DNA of 64,000 nucleotides from Methanobacteriota archaeon (GTDB lineage Archaea; Halobacteriota; Methanomicrobia; Methanomicrobiales; Methanomicrobiaceae), in assembly GCA_016841665.1 (NCBI GenBank), contig JAENYT010000004.1, positions 55,200 through 119,199 of the forward strand. The letters run 5' to 3'. The translations under genes and the position numbers were made by a program. Within the stretch, counting starts at the first letter, position 1, and each line of letters starts with the position of its first letter. The notes under the pieces were generated by a model that worked only from the letters and a program-made list of their open reading frames with translations, was not told the origin of the DNA and did no database searches. Below are positions 9,190 to 16,673 of the stretch, piece after piece.

Positions 9190-9798
9190 TCAGTGGCGTC
9201 CGAAAGGACACCAGTGCTCCATCTCGAGCAGCGATGCGGCCGCAGCCGTCTCCGGCCCGACCAGGATAATCCGGCAGGTTGTGCGGGATCGCTCGAGGAT
9301 ATCGATGCCCTGCCCGGAGAATACCCCGTTCCCGGAGATCAGAATGACATCGGCGTTTTCGGGATCTTCGGCCATTTCGAGGTCGAGCGCATCAACCGCC
9401 TCGTGGGGAAACCCCGAACAAAAGACCCGCATCCCCCTGAGTTCATCCTCAAGGTACGACCGGCAAGGGCCGAACGATGCCGGAATGCATGACCGTGCTA
9501 TCCTCGCAAGGCAGAGAAAATTCATCACCACATTCATGATGGCGGCCGCTGCTGTTCTCTTTTCCGGGCTGTCGAACTTCGCCCCGAACAGAAACGAAAC
9601 CCTCGTCGCGGCAGAAATCGGGAAATTTGAAACAAGCTGTGCGTTTTTTCCGCCATAGACCGCCTCAATGCAGGCTCCCCGCTGATACTGGCAGGTCGGG
9701 GCGTCGGGGCAGCGTTGCAGGAGCACAGTCCCGTGCTCGCATCCGGTGTCGCATACGGATTGTTGAAACACGTCCCGGGCCTCTTCCCACACCGTCAT
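9190..9798 (-). CDS. Cys-rich protein with DUF364-like C-terminal region
   Basis: 202 residues, not confidently recognised. The N-terminal part is rich in Cys (VCDTGCEHG, CPDAPTCQYQRGAC) with spacing that could bind a metal or cluster. A central Ala-rich helix is followed by CIPASFGPC. The C-terminal half contains NADVILISGNGVFSGQGIDIL and RIILVGPETAAAASLL, resembling the Rossmann-like part of the DUF364 'putative heavy-metal chelation' family. Its ATG overlaps the stop of the upstream cyclase gene by four bases (ATGA), so the two are translated together and probably work together. No function is assigned. Confidence 0.6.
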   Translation of the reverse strand: MTVWEEARDVFQQSVCDTGCEHGTVLLQRCPDAPTCQYQRGACIEAVYGGKNAQLVSNFPISAATRVSFLFGAKFDSPEKRTAAAAIMNVVMNFLCLARIARSCIPASFGPCRSYLEDELRGMRVFCSGFPHEAVDALDLEMAEDPENADVILISGNGVFSGQGIDILERSRTTCRIILVGPETAAAASLLEMEHWCPFGRH

Positions 9799-10409
9799 AT
9801 CTCATCACTCCCTGCGCGAAGCACCACTCGTGCCGGAGCCCCGTCAAGCCCCCTGAGGCGAAGTGGAAGCGCGATCATATAATACTCTCCCTCCTGTACG
9901 GCCGAGAGATCAAGCATTTCAATGATGACGGTATCGCATCCGAGGAGAAGGCGGTGGAGGGATCCATCACCCGTAAATGCCTCGATCGAAGGCGTATCGA
10001 TACCGATCACCGAAATCCCGCGTGATGCCAGATACTCCGCCGCTTCCATCGAGAGATGGGGATATTCGGCAGAAAAGGTCTGGTGTCCCGAAAATGAGGT
10101 TTTCACGAGTACCCTCTCCGTTCCCTCAGGGATGGAGGCAAAATGGCGGGGGAGGAATACCGGCCCTTCGCCTGAGAGGTCCGCCACCCATGCATTCCCG
10201 ATGAGCGAGGAGAACTCGAGTGTATCCACGGTCCGGCCTTGCGGGATGTAGTGGGCGGGCGCATCGATATGCGTCCCTGTATGGGTACCGAGCGAAAGCT
10301 CGGTCGTGATATAGCTCCCGTGGTCGATGCTTTCTGTGGAAACCGACCTGTCGCCAGGATAGACAGGCGTGTGTTCCCAGAGGTCGCGGGTAATATCGAT
10401 ATAGTTCAT
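9795..10409 (-). CDS. Cyclase/kynurenine formamidase-like metal-dependent hydrolase
   Basis: 204 residues from the ATG at 10409 (MNYIDITRDLWEHTPVYPGD). The signature HTGTHIDAPAHYIPQG (about residues 44-59) supplies the His/Asp ligands of the zinc- or manganese-dependent 'cyclase' fold (PF04199). IGIDTPSIE and IIEMLDLSAV are also typical. Family members hydrolyse formylkynurenine, isatin and other amides or lactones, so the substrate here is open. Methionines further upstream are in frame but the conserved fold begins at MNYIDITR. The stop overlaps the start of the DUF364-like gene. Confidence 0.85.
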   Translation of the reverse strand: MNYIDITRDLWEHTPVYPGDRSVSTESIDHGSYITTELSLGTHTGTHIDAPAHYIPQGRTVDTLEFSSLIGNAWVADLSGEGPVFLPRHFASIPEGTERVLVKTSFSGHQTFSAEYPHLSMEAAEYLASRGISVIGIDTPSIEAFTGDGSLHRLLLGCDTVIIEMLDLSAVQEGEYYMIALPLRLRGLDGAPARVVLRAGSDEI

Positions 10410-10514
10410 TTCTTTCCACAATCCCCATGCGCGGTCTCCCTGAAGCGGCATAAAACAATCACCCGGCATGTACACCCGGGTAAATGGTGGGGAGCGTACC
10501 CTTAAAAACCAGTT

Positions 10515-11285
10515 TCAGGATGAAGGGACGGGAATTTCCTGGATGGCGACCAGCACGCGGCGGTCTTTCCCGGGATCCTGCTCGAGCTCCCAGCCGTGCA
10601 GGCGCATCCTCCGGTTCACGCCATCAACGGTTGAGGTGATATCCACCGCCTTGCACTCGGCCTCCTCGACCAGTATCGCCTCAAGCAGTTCCCTCAGTTC
10701 CGGTATATTCCACACACCGTCGCCGATATCGAAAACCACCTCTCCTTTGGCTTCTTCGGCGGTGATCTCAAGCGCCTGGTAAAATGCGCGGTTTGCCATG
10801 ACCAGCTGCATGGCCTCGTCGACCACGAACAGGGGAATCTGCAACGTTTCCACGATAGTTTCGGCAAATTCCATCCGTTCCTGGATACCCTTCAGCTGTT
10901 CGAGGGTGTTTTTCCGTTCCACGGCGCGCCGGATCTTGTGCATCAACTCCGCAAATTCGGCCTTGGGATCGCCGCCTTTTTTCAGGTAGAAATCAGCACC
11001 GCTGTTCAGCGCTTCGATCACCACCCATTCGCGGCCCTTCCCGGTGAAAATTCCGAATGGGATGCTGGGATACCTGGCGCGCACCGCTTTGAGGAAGGTG
11101 ATCCCGTCCATCTTGGGCATCTCGTAATCGGCAACGATGACGTCGTACGAGACATGGTCAAGTTTTCTCATCGCTTCGGCGGCCGACTGGACGGTGTCTA
11201 CTTTCATATCACCTGAACGTTCCAGAAATACTTTGGCGACGACGAGCAGCACCTCCTCGTCATCAACCATTAATACATGAATAAT
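10515..11285 (-). CDS. Response regulator receiver with PAS domain (probable ATT start)
   Basis: Receiver domain with the acidic pocket VDDEE (about residues 7-11 from the proposed start), the phosphoacceptor Asp in VIVADYEMPKMDG, and the conserved Lys in YLKKGG. A helical linker (NTLEQLKGIQERMEFAE) leads to a PAS domain (about 150-240). There is no kinase or DNA-binding domain, so the output is probably protein-protein. The first in-frame ATG inside the domain (11270) would remove the first beta-strand (IIHVLM), while the ATG far upstream (11429) lies inside pcm. GGAGGG at 11292-11297 sits seven bases before ATT at 11283-11285, which would give a normal receiver N-terminus, M-IHVLMVDDE. The start is therefore inferred and non-canonical. 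Confidence 0.8.
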   Translation of the reverse strand: MIHVLMVDDEEVLLVVAKVFLERSGDMKVDTVQSAAEAMRKLDHVSYDVIVADYEMPKMDGITFLKAVRARYPSIPFGIFTGKGREWVVIEALNSGADFYLKKGGDPKAEFAELMHKIRRAVERKNTLEQLKGIQERMEFAETIVETLQIPLFVVDEAMQLVMANRAFYQALEITAEEAKGEVVFDIGDGVWNIPELRELLEAILVEEAECKAVDITSTVDGVNRRMRLHGWELEQDPGKDRRVLVAIQEIPVPSS

Positions 11286-11330
11286 CGTGGTCCCTCCAGC
11301 GAAAAATCCGCTAAAAAAATATTTCACCCG
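11286..11330 (-). promoter_or_regulatory. Promoter and ribosome binding site of the response regulator
   Basis: The minus strand shows an A/T-rich TATA-like stretch (AAATATTTTTTTAG, near 11310-11323), then GGAGGG at 11292-11297 seven bases before ATT. Both argue that translation begins here and not at the in-frame ATG inside pcm. Confidence 0.45.
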
Positions 11331-11406
11331 GGTGATAAATATCCCTTTGCCTCTGCAGCGGCGAGCGGTATCGACGAACACTGACGGATCCGGAGACGGC
11401 GCGGTG

Positions 11407-12057
11407 TCACTCCTTCCATCCCTGGTCACCGATCAGAGGTACGAACATCACCCCTCCATGAGAGGTCCTGATGATCTGTCCGTCTTTTTTCACCACTTTT
11501 TCCAGTAGCTGCATCTCTCTGCTTCCTACCGGGATGACGAGCCGTCCCCTCTCAGCAAGCTGATCAATGAGCGGTTCCGGCACTTCGGGCGCTGCCGCGG
11601 TGACGATGATTCCCTGGTAGGGCGCACCTTCCGCGTACCCGAGTGTCCCGTTTGCCTCCACGACCGTGACGTTCGACACACCAACCCTCTCCAGGTTCCG
11701 GCGCGCGAGCGCGGCGATATCGGGGAGGCGTTCGATGGTGATCACTTCCCTGGCAAGCCGCCCGAGAATTGCCGCCTGGTAGCCGCTCCCCGCCCCGATC
11801 TCGAGTACCCGATCATCAGGCCCGATCTCGAGCATATCGGTCATCAGGGCGACGATAAAGGGCTGGGAGATGGTCTGCCCATGCCCGATGGGGAGAGGGC
11901 CGTCATCATACGCAGCGGAACGGTAGGTATCCGGCACAAAGAGATGGCGGGGGATCTCCTTCATTGCCCCCAGGATACGCGGATCGGTGATGCCACGCGC
12001 CTCGATCTGGCGTTCCACCATCCTCTGGCGGGCCCGGAGGTACTGTTCATCATCCAT
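11407..12057 (-). CDS. pcm: Protein-L-isoaspartate O-methyltransferase
   Basis: Repairs isoaspartyl residues in damaged proteins by SAM-dependent methylation. 216 residues, the usual length. It contains RHLFVP (about residues 37-42), GHGQTISQPFIVA (family-specific motif near 58-70), the SAM-binding VLEIGAGSGYQAAIL (about 83-97), and the late motif GRLVIPVG. The start lies six bases after the sufB stop, so it is probably cotranscribed with sufCB. Repair of aged proteins and Fe-S cluster assembly would then share regulation. Confidence 0.95.
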   Translation of the reverse strand: MDDEQYLRARQRMVERQIEARGITDPRILGAMKEIPRHLFVPDTYRSAAYDDGPLPIGHGQTISQPFIVALMTDMLEIGPDDRVLEIGAGSGYQAAILGRLAREVITIERLPDIAALARRNLERVGVSNVTVVEANGTLGYAEGAPYQGIIVTAAAPEVPEPLIDQLAERGRLVIPVGSREMQLLEKVVKKDGQIIRTSHGGVMFVPLIGDQGWKE

Positions 12058-12063
12058 TGCGCA

Positions 12064-13176
12064 TCAAAACCCGGATTCTGCGGCATCAATCGCGGCGTCG
12101 ATCTGCTTCTGGAGCATTTCGGGAAGACCTTCGATCTTCACGTCCAGAAACCCGCGGATGATCGTTGCCGTGGCTTCGTCTTCGTCCAGCCCGCGCGACA
12201 TCAGGTATTCGATCTCCTCGTGGGCGATCTTGCCTACCGCGGCTTCATGGGAGAGCTCGGTGCCGGTCACCCACCCCTCGATCTCCGGGACGGCGTGGAT
12301 GATCCCGTCCTCAAGGATCAGGCCCTTGCACTCGATGTGGCCTCTGGTATCCTCCACCTCGCCCAGGATGTGGGCGCGTGCGATCACCGTCCCGCCCCGG
12401 GTGATGGCGCGTGAGATCAGCTCTGCACTGGTGTTGTTCGCCGAGAGGATTGTCCGCGATCCCAGATCGAGGCAGGATCCCGGCATGGCAACGACCACGC
12501 TGTTGAACCTGGCAACCGCATGTTCTCCCACCAGCTCGGCAACGGGATACATCTGCACGTTCTTCACCGGACTCATGGCGACATAATTGGAGAGGAATGT
12601 ACCGTTCTCCTCGATCTTCGCCGCACTGCGGGGATAGACCTCGATGTTCTCTCCCCACGTGTGGATCATGGTGGTGCTGATCCGGGCATTCTTCCCCACA
12701 TAAAACTCGGTGACCCCGTAGTGGGCACCGTGTTCCGTGCTCGCGCTGCTCGCACACCCGGTGATCAGATGGAGCTCGGCGCCTTCTTCGGCGATGATGA
12801 TATTATGGACATGCTGGATCGATTCGTGGGCGAGAAACAGGCAGGTCTGCAGTGGCAGGATATTTTTGCTCCCCTTCTTTGCGATGACCACGTATCCCTT
12901 GGGATGCTTCTGGTCCGCGACAAAGCGCGTATATTCATCCTTGTCCTTTTGCACGAGCTTCCAGTAGTACTGCTCCAGCCATTCGTGCTTCGCCAGCGCC
13001 CCTTCGAGGGTGAGGACTTCGATACCCTCGTACTCGCATGACATATGGACGATTTCCTGGTCGATCTGGAAGAAGCTGCCGCACCGGTTGAGGGAATCGA
13101 GTTCGAGACCGCTGATCGCAAGGCGCTTTCTATCCTCGACGGACAGGGATTCCAGTTCCTCTATATCTTTTTGCAT
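12064..13176 (-). CDS. sufB: SufB/SufD-family Fe-S cluster scaffold
   Basis: 370 residues, shorter than bacterial SufB (~480) and typical of archaeal SufBD. It carries the right-handed beta-helix core (HESIQHVHNIIIAEEGAELHLI, TTMIHTWGENIEVYPRSAAKI). The C-terminal helical region has EGWVTGTELSHEAAVGKIAHEEIEYLMSRGL, with the Glu/His positions that contact SufC. With SufC it forms an ATP-driven scaffold that assembles Fe-S clusters; no SufS, SufU or SufE is nearby. Its start overlaps sufC by 16 bases. Such two-gene systems have been described as the minimal SUF (SmsCB) of methanogens. Confidence 0.92.
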   Translation of the reverse strand: MQKDIEELESLSVEDRKRLAISGLELDSLNRCGSFFQIDQEIVHMSCEYEGIEVLTLEGALAKHEWLEQYYWKLVQKDKDEYTRFVADQKHPKGYVVIAKKGSKNILPLQTCLFLAHESIQHVHNIIIAEEGAELHLITGCASSASTEHGAHYGVTEFYVGKNARISTTMIHTWGENIEVYPRSAAKIEENGTFLSNYVAMSPVKNVQMYPVAELVGEHAVARFNSVVVAMPGSCLDLGSRTILSANNTSAELISRAITRGGTVIARAHILGEVEDTRGHIECKGLILEDGIIHAVPEIEGWVTGTELSHEAAVGKIAHEEIEYLMSRGLDEDEATATIIRGFLDVKIEGLPEMLQKQIDAAIDAAESGF

Positions 13177-13892
13177 TCAATACACTCCCGGTAGCCCTTT
13201 GCCTTGATCAACTGGAGCATCTCCCGTGCGTTCCCATGGCACCGGATCTCCCCGTCACACATCATATGCCCGGCATCAGCCTCGATATAATCGAGGATGT
13301 AGCCTGTGTGCGTGATGATAAGGCCGCTTTTATGGCGGCTGACAATGTGGCGGTCTTTTTCAAGGAGTTTTGCGATGGCAGACCCGATGAGGGAGATGTT
13401 CTCCAGGTCCACCCCGCTCTCGGGTTCGTCCAGCATCACAAAATCGGGCTGCTGGATCATGAGCTGGAGCACCTCGCTGCGCTTGATCTCGCCTCCTGAA
13501 AATCCCGCGTTGATGTCACGTTCGAGAAATTCCGCCATGTTCATGGCTGCGGCGTACTCGGCAACCTCTTCAGGCCTGTTCCCGGACGTGGCGACGAGCA
13601 TCTTTCCCAGTTTGAGTCCGGCGATCGTCGGGGGGCGCTGGAACATGAGCCCTATCCCATAGCGCGCCCGTTCGTGAATGGGGAGGTTCGTGATGTCCCT
13701 GCCCCGGTACACAATGGCTCCCTCGGTGACATGGTAATCAGCGAATCCCATGATCGTCCTGATAAGGGTGGTTTTCCCGGAGCCGTTCGGGCCCATAAGC
13801 ACGTGGGTCTCACCTTCCCCGATATGGAGATTGATATCGCGGAGCACCTCTCTGTCTCCGATCTCCACGTGAAGATCCTCAATTCGTATCAT
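13161..13892 (-). CDS. sufC: SufC Fe-S assembly ABC ATPase
   Basis: 243 residues. Walker A GPNGSGKTT (about 34-42), Q-loop LMFQRPPTI, signature FSGGEIKRSEVLQ (note SGGE), Walker B FVMLDEPESGVD, and the SufC-specific HKSGLIITHTGYILDYI with the switch His. The C-terminus ends in a short Cys-x2-Cys tail (ECIECKKI). The protein powers the SufB scaffold encoded by the overlapping next gene. The stop of a small upstream reading frame lies nine bases before this start. Confidence 0.95.
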   Translation of the reverse strand: MIRIEDLHVEIGDREVLRDINLHIGEGETHVLMGPNGSGKTTLIRTIMGFADYHVTEGAIVYRGRDITNLPIHERARYGIGLMFQRPPTIAGLKLGKMLVATSGNRPEEVAEYAAAMNMAEFLERDINAGFSGGEIKRSEVLQLMIQQPDFVMLDEPESGVDLENISLIGSAIAKLLEKDRHIVSRHKSGLIITHTGYILDYIEADAGHMMCDGEIRCHGNAREMLQLIKAKGYRECIECKKI

Positions 13893-13901
13893 CTAACCAG
13901 C

Positions 13902-14141
13902 TCACTTCTTGTGTGCAATGGACAAGGGGCGCGGGAGTGCTGCCCCGCCATTCATTCCAAGAAATCCATGATTTATTTTGTAATATCGGATAATAATGGT
14001 TCGTTCAGGGCCAGCGTCTGGACGATCGCCCCTGATGATCACTTTCATCCTGCGCACGGGGCAGGGCTTTATATCCGGGTTCCTTCGTTTCAGTGTATGT
14101 TCGAGACATTCACCCATCTTGCAGAACGGGCTTCCCGTCAC
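13902..14141 (-). CDS. Possible small basic protein upstream of sufC
   Basis: A reading frame of about 79 codons from a GTG at 14141, with three Cys in its first 40 residues (PFCKMGEC, PCPVRR) and an Arg/Lys-rich middle. It ends nine bases before sufC on the same strand. It resembles no family I recognise, and the start is uncertain (in-frame ATGs upstream to 14222 and inside at M36 are alternatives). Support is its position and the lack of any other explanation for the 413-base gap 13893-14305. The plus-strand alternative (13996-14361) looks less protein-like and runs antisense into the next gene. Confidence 0.35.
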   Translation of the reverse strand: MTGSPFCKMGECLEHTLKRRNPDIKPCPVRRMKVIIRGDRPDAGPERTIIIRYYKINHGFLGMNGGAALPRPLSIAHKK

Positions 14142-14305
14142 CCCCAGATTATCAGAAACAACCAGATGTCGAAGGAATGCTGCCGCTCGCTGCCGCTGGC
14201 CGGCAGGAACACACGTATGCACGGGAACTGACCCGCGTTCCGGGATGGATGCCCGGGTAACAGGAACCGTGAGGTACTACCCGGTTCTGGAACCTCGCCT
14301 GTCGA

Positions 14306-15415
14306 TCAGGCATGCTCCCTCACCCACGCATATGTCCCCGCCCGGTCATGCTGGGGGGTGAGAATGTAGTTGTACACCTCAATGTACCGGTTGTATTCGT
14401 CCTGGCGCTCAGCAAACTCATCGAGTTGCGCGTTATACTCCTGCACCTGCTGGTTGTAGGTCGGGACAAGGCGGTTGTACTCCCCGATCTTTCCTGACGC
14501 CGCAAGCGTATCCATTCTCGTTCTCAGCTGCTCGAGGGCCTCGTAGGATGCTTCCAGCTGCCGGTTGGCGCGCTCGATCTCCGGCGTCATGGATTCGATT
14601 GCATCCAGGGCGTTGTGCAGTGCAGCATCGATATATGCAGTCTGGTCGCACTTCCCGTAGCCTTTCGTCCCCTCCCCAACCCTGATCACGATCGGATCCG
14701 AGCTGAGCACCACCCCGTTGTCCATCTCGGAAGGGACAACCCCCACGAAACTGACATTGGTGGTCTCGATGAAGGCGTAGCCTGTTGCGCTGTACGAGCA
14801 CCGGTCAGCCCTCACACCGACCGCCATGTGCTTCTCCGGCTCAAAAAACAGCAGCGCAACGTCGTAGCCTTCCCGGGCGAGCAGTCCTGCAAGGAGAATG
14901 CTTTTGTCATCACAGTCGCCCCTTCCGTCCGCGACCGTTTCGATGGGGAACTTGGGATCTCCCGCGACCTCGCTGCTCTCGTAGGGAAGGGATTGCACGA
15001 ACACTGCCATGAGTTCGAGGTATTCGTCATCGTCCAGGGACCGGGCGGCCCGGACAGACGCAAAGGCATCGCCGAGATCGGCGAAGAAGGCATCGAGATG
15101 TGCATCGAACACAAACGCCCGGTAATACCCGGCAAGCCACTCCTCATCCTCAAGATCCTCGTAGAGATGGGCATTTTTATCGGCGTTTCGGGCGCCCTCA
15201 CAGACGGCCGGGTCGAGGGGGACGGAAAAGGATACCGCGTCTTTCATGAAGGGATACGAAAAGGTTGCAGGCTGCACTGATGCGGCCTGCTCCGCAGGAA
15301 TGATATGCGGGTACTCGGCCGGCACGCCGGGCCCGAGTACGGCCTCGAGGCATCCTGCCCCGAGGATCAGCGCAAGGAAAAGGATGCATACCGCAACGCG
15401 GATGTGTGGTTCCAT
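14306..15415 (-). CDS. Transglutaminase-like lipoprotein
   Basis: 369 residues from MEPHIRV. The N-terminus is a lipoprotein signal with lipobox LGAGC (Cys about residue 21). The central domain contains GRGDCDDKSILLAGLLAREGYDV and the later HMAVGV, giving the Cys-His part of the transglutaminase/cysteine-protease triad with an expected downstream Asp. The C-terminal third is a predicted coiled coil (ESMTPEIERANRQLEASYEAL and on). It is probably anchored on the outer face of the membrane and may process or crosslink surface proteins; substrates are unknown. An in-frame ATG at 15454 exists, but the short leader is more natural. Confidence 0.75.
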   Translation of the reverse strand: MEPHIRVAVCILFLALILGAGCLEAVLGPGVPAEYPHIIPAEQAASVQPATFSYPFMKDAVSFSVPLDPAVCEGARNADKNAHLYEDLEDEEWLAGYYRAFVFDAHLDAFFADLGDAFASVRAARSLDDDEYLELMAVFVQSLPYESSEVAGDPKFPIETVADGRGDCDDKSILLAGLLAREGYDVALLFFEPEKHMAVGVRADRCSYSATGYAFIETTNVSFVGVVPSEMDNGVVLSSDPIVIRVGEGTKGYGKCDQTAYIDAALHNALDAIESMTPEIERANRQLEASYEALEQLRTRMDTLAASGKIGEYNRLVPTYNQQVQEYNAQLDEFAERQDEYNRYIEVYNYILTPQHDRAGTYAWVREHA

Positions 15416-15569
15416 TTCACGGTTCCCTTTGTATACCAGGTCTTTTTTTTGCAAGATATGGCTTTACCGATATTTTAACGTCTTGGGGCCCCCTGAACCC
15501 GGGAGATCACTTTCACCCCCCACGCCCACGATGTATGTGTATCCCGCAGCAGAACTCGGATGAGCATCC

Positions 15570-16673
15570 ATGGGAACCGGGCCCGCATTTACCGCCGTCG
15601 CCGACTGCTGGCGGCAGCGTGTCGACAGTCAGCAGGAATACCAGGTCATCAGGGACGGAAACATCTTCGCAACCGGTTTTGCGGATTCCTACCTTTTCAA
15701 TTCGGAGCACGCACGCGCGGTGCGGCTGAAACAGACCCTCGCCGAGCACCATGCGGGCCGATCACTGGAGGAGGTGTTCTGCGGTGCCGAGATCGAAACC
15801 CCCTTCGGCAGCTGTTACCGGATCGCGAGCAGCGAACCGATGAACCTGCAGATCCCAGACCCGCACCTGGTACGCGACCTGCTGTTCGCCGACCTCACCC
15901 TTGTCCGCGGGATCGGGCCGAAAACAGAAACCAGCTTGAGGAGGAGGGGCTACCGGACCCTCCATGACCTCTGCAGCCATCATCGGTTTCGTGCCGGCGC
16001 ACGGGGTGCCCTCTCGGTGTTGAACCGGTCGGACCCCGGCGAGATGATACGCATGCTCACGCACCGGTATCCGTCCTCGCACCCGCGCATCTTCGGGATC
16101 TCAAGTCTCCATGCCATCGAGGATTTTCTCTTTTTCGATATCGAGACGCTGGGGCTCTTCTCCCGGCCGATCATCCTGTTCGGTGCGGGAAGGATTGCGG
16201 GCGATACGATCGAAGTCTGCCAGTACCTGCTGCGCGATATCGGCGAGGAGGAGGCGGCCATCATCGAGACATGCGCCCATTTCCGGCAGGGCGCCACTGC
16301 ACTCGTGACCTTCAACGGCCGATCCTTCGACCTCCCGTATTTCAACGACCGCAGGGCCTACTACGGCCATGAAGGGCTCGCCGGCATCCCCCACTACGAT
16401 CTGCTCCATTTTGCACGGCGGCGCTGGAAACACGAGCTGCCGGACTGCAGGCTCCAGACACTCGAGCAGATGATGAGCGGAAAAAGGCGAACAGATGACG
16501 TCCCGTCAGCAATGGTCCCGGAATTTTACGCCTCCTACCTCGAGACCGGCAACCCGGGCCCCCTCATCCCCATCGTCGAACACAACCGGCAGGACGTGGT
16601 CACCCTCGCCCGCCTCTTCCAGCGCCTTCACGAGGAATGGTATGGCCATCTGCGATCTCCTGCATGCACTTGA
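15570..16673 (+). CDS. MrfB/YprB-type RNase H-fold exonuclease with helix-hairpin-helix
   Basis: 367 residues. Near residues 108-140 there is a helix-hairpin-helix (LTLVRGIGPKTETSLRRRGY) for DNA binding. The DEDDh-type nuclease fold follows: DFLFFDIETLGL (first Asp and Glu), LVTFNGRSFDLPYF (second Asp), HYDLLHFARRRW, and HNRQDVVTLARL with the final His/Asp. This is the architecture of Bacillus YprB/MrfB, a metal-dependent exonuclease working with helicase MrfA in repair of mitomycin-type DNA damage. The stop overlaps the helicase start by 32 bases, so the two are almost certainly co-expressed. Assignment rests on motif order, not a search. Confidence 0.82.
   Translation: MGTGPAFTAVADCWRQRVDSQQEYQVIRDGNIFATGFADSYLFNSEHARAVRLKQTLAEHHAGRSLEEVFCGAEIETPFGSCYRIASSEPMNLQIPDPHLVRDLLFADLTLVRGIGPKTETSLRRRGYRTLHDLCSHHRFRAGARGALSVLNRSDPGEMIRMLTHRYPSSHPRIFGISSLHAIEDFLFFDIETLGLFSRPIILFGAGRIAGDTIEVCQYLLRDIGEEEAAIIETCAHFRQGATALVTFNGRSFDLPYFNDRRAYYGHEGLAGIPHYDLLHFARRRWKHELPDCRLQTLEQMMSGKRRTDDVPSAMVPEFYASYLETGNPGPLIPIVEHNRQDVVTLARLFQRLHEEWYGHLRSPACT

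Noticed and set aside
10528..10545. A third copy of the CCGG-RAATTY-CCGG palindrome (CGGGAATTTCCTGG)
   Set aside because: Imperfect and inside the 3' end of the response regulator gene, away from any start codon.
11286..11429. ATG at 11429 as the response regulator start
   Set aside because: It lies inside pcm and would add an unstructured 48-residue leader across a promoter.
13996..14361. A 121-codon plus-strand frame between sufC and the lipoprotein gene
   Set aside because: It is antisense to the lipoprotein 3' end and lacks protein-like features.
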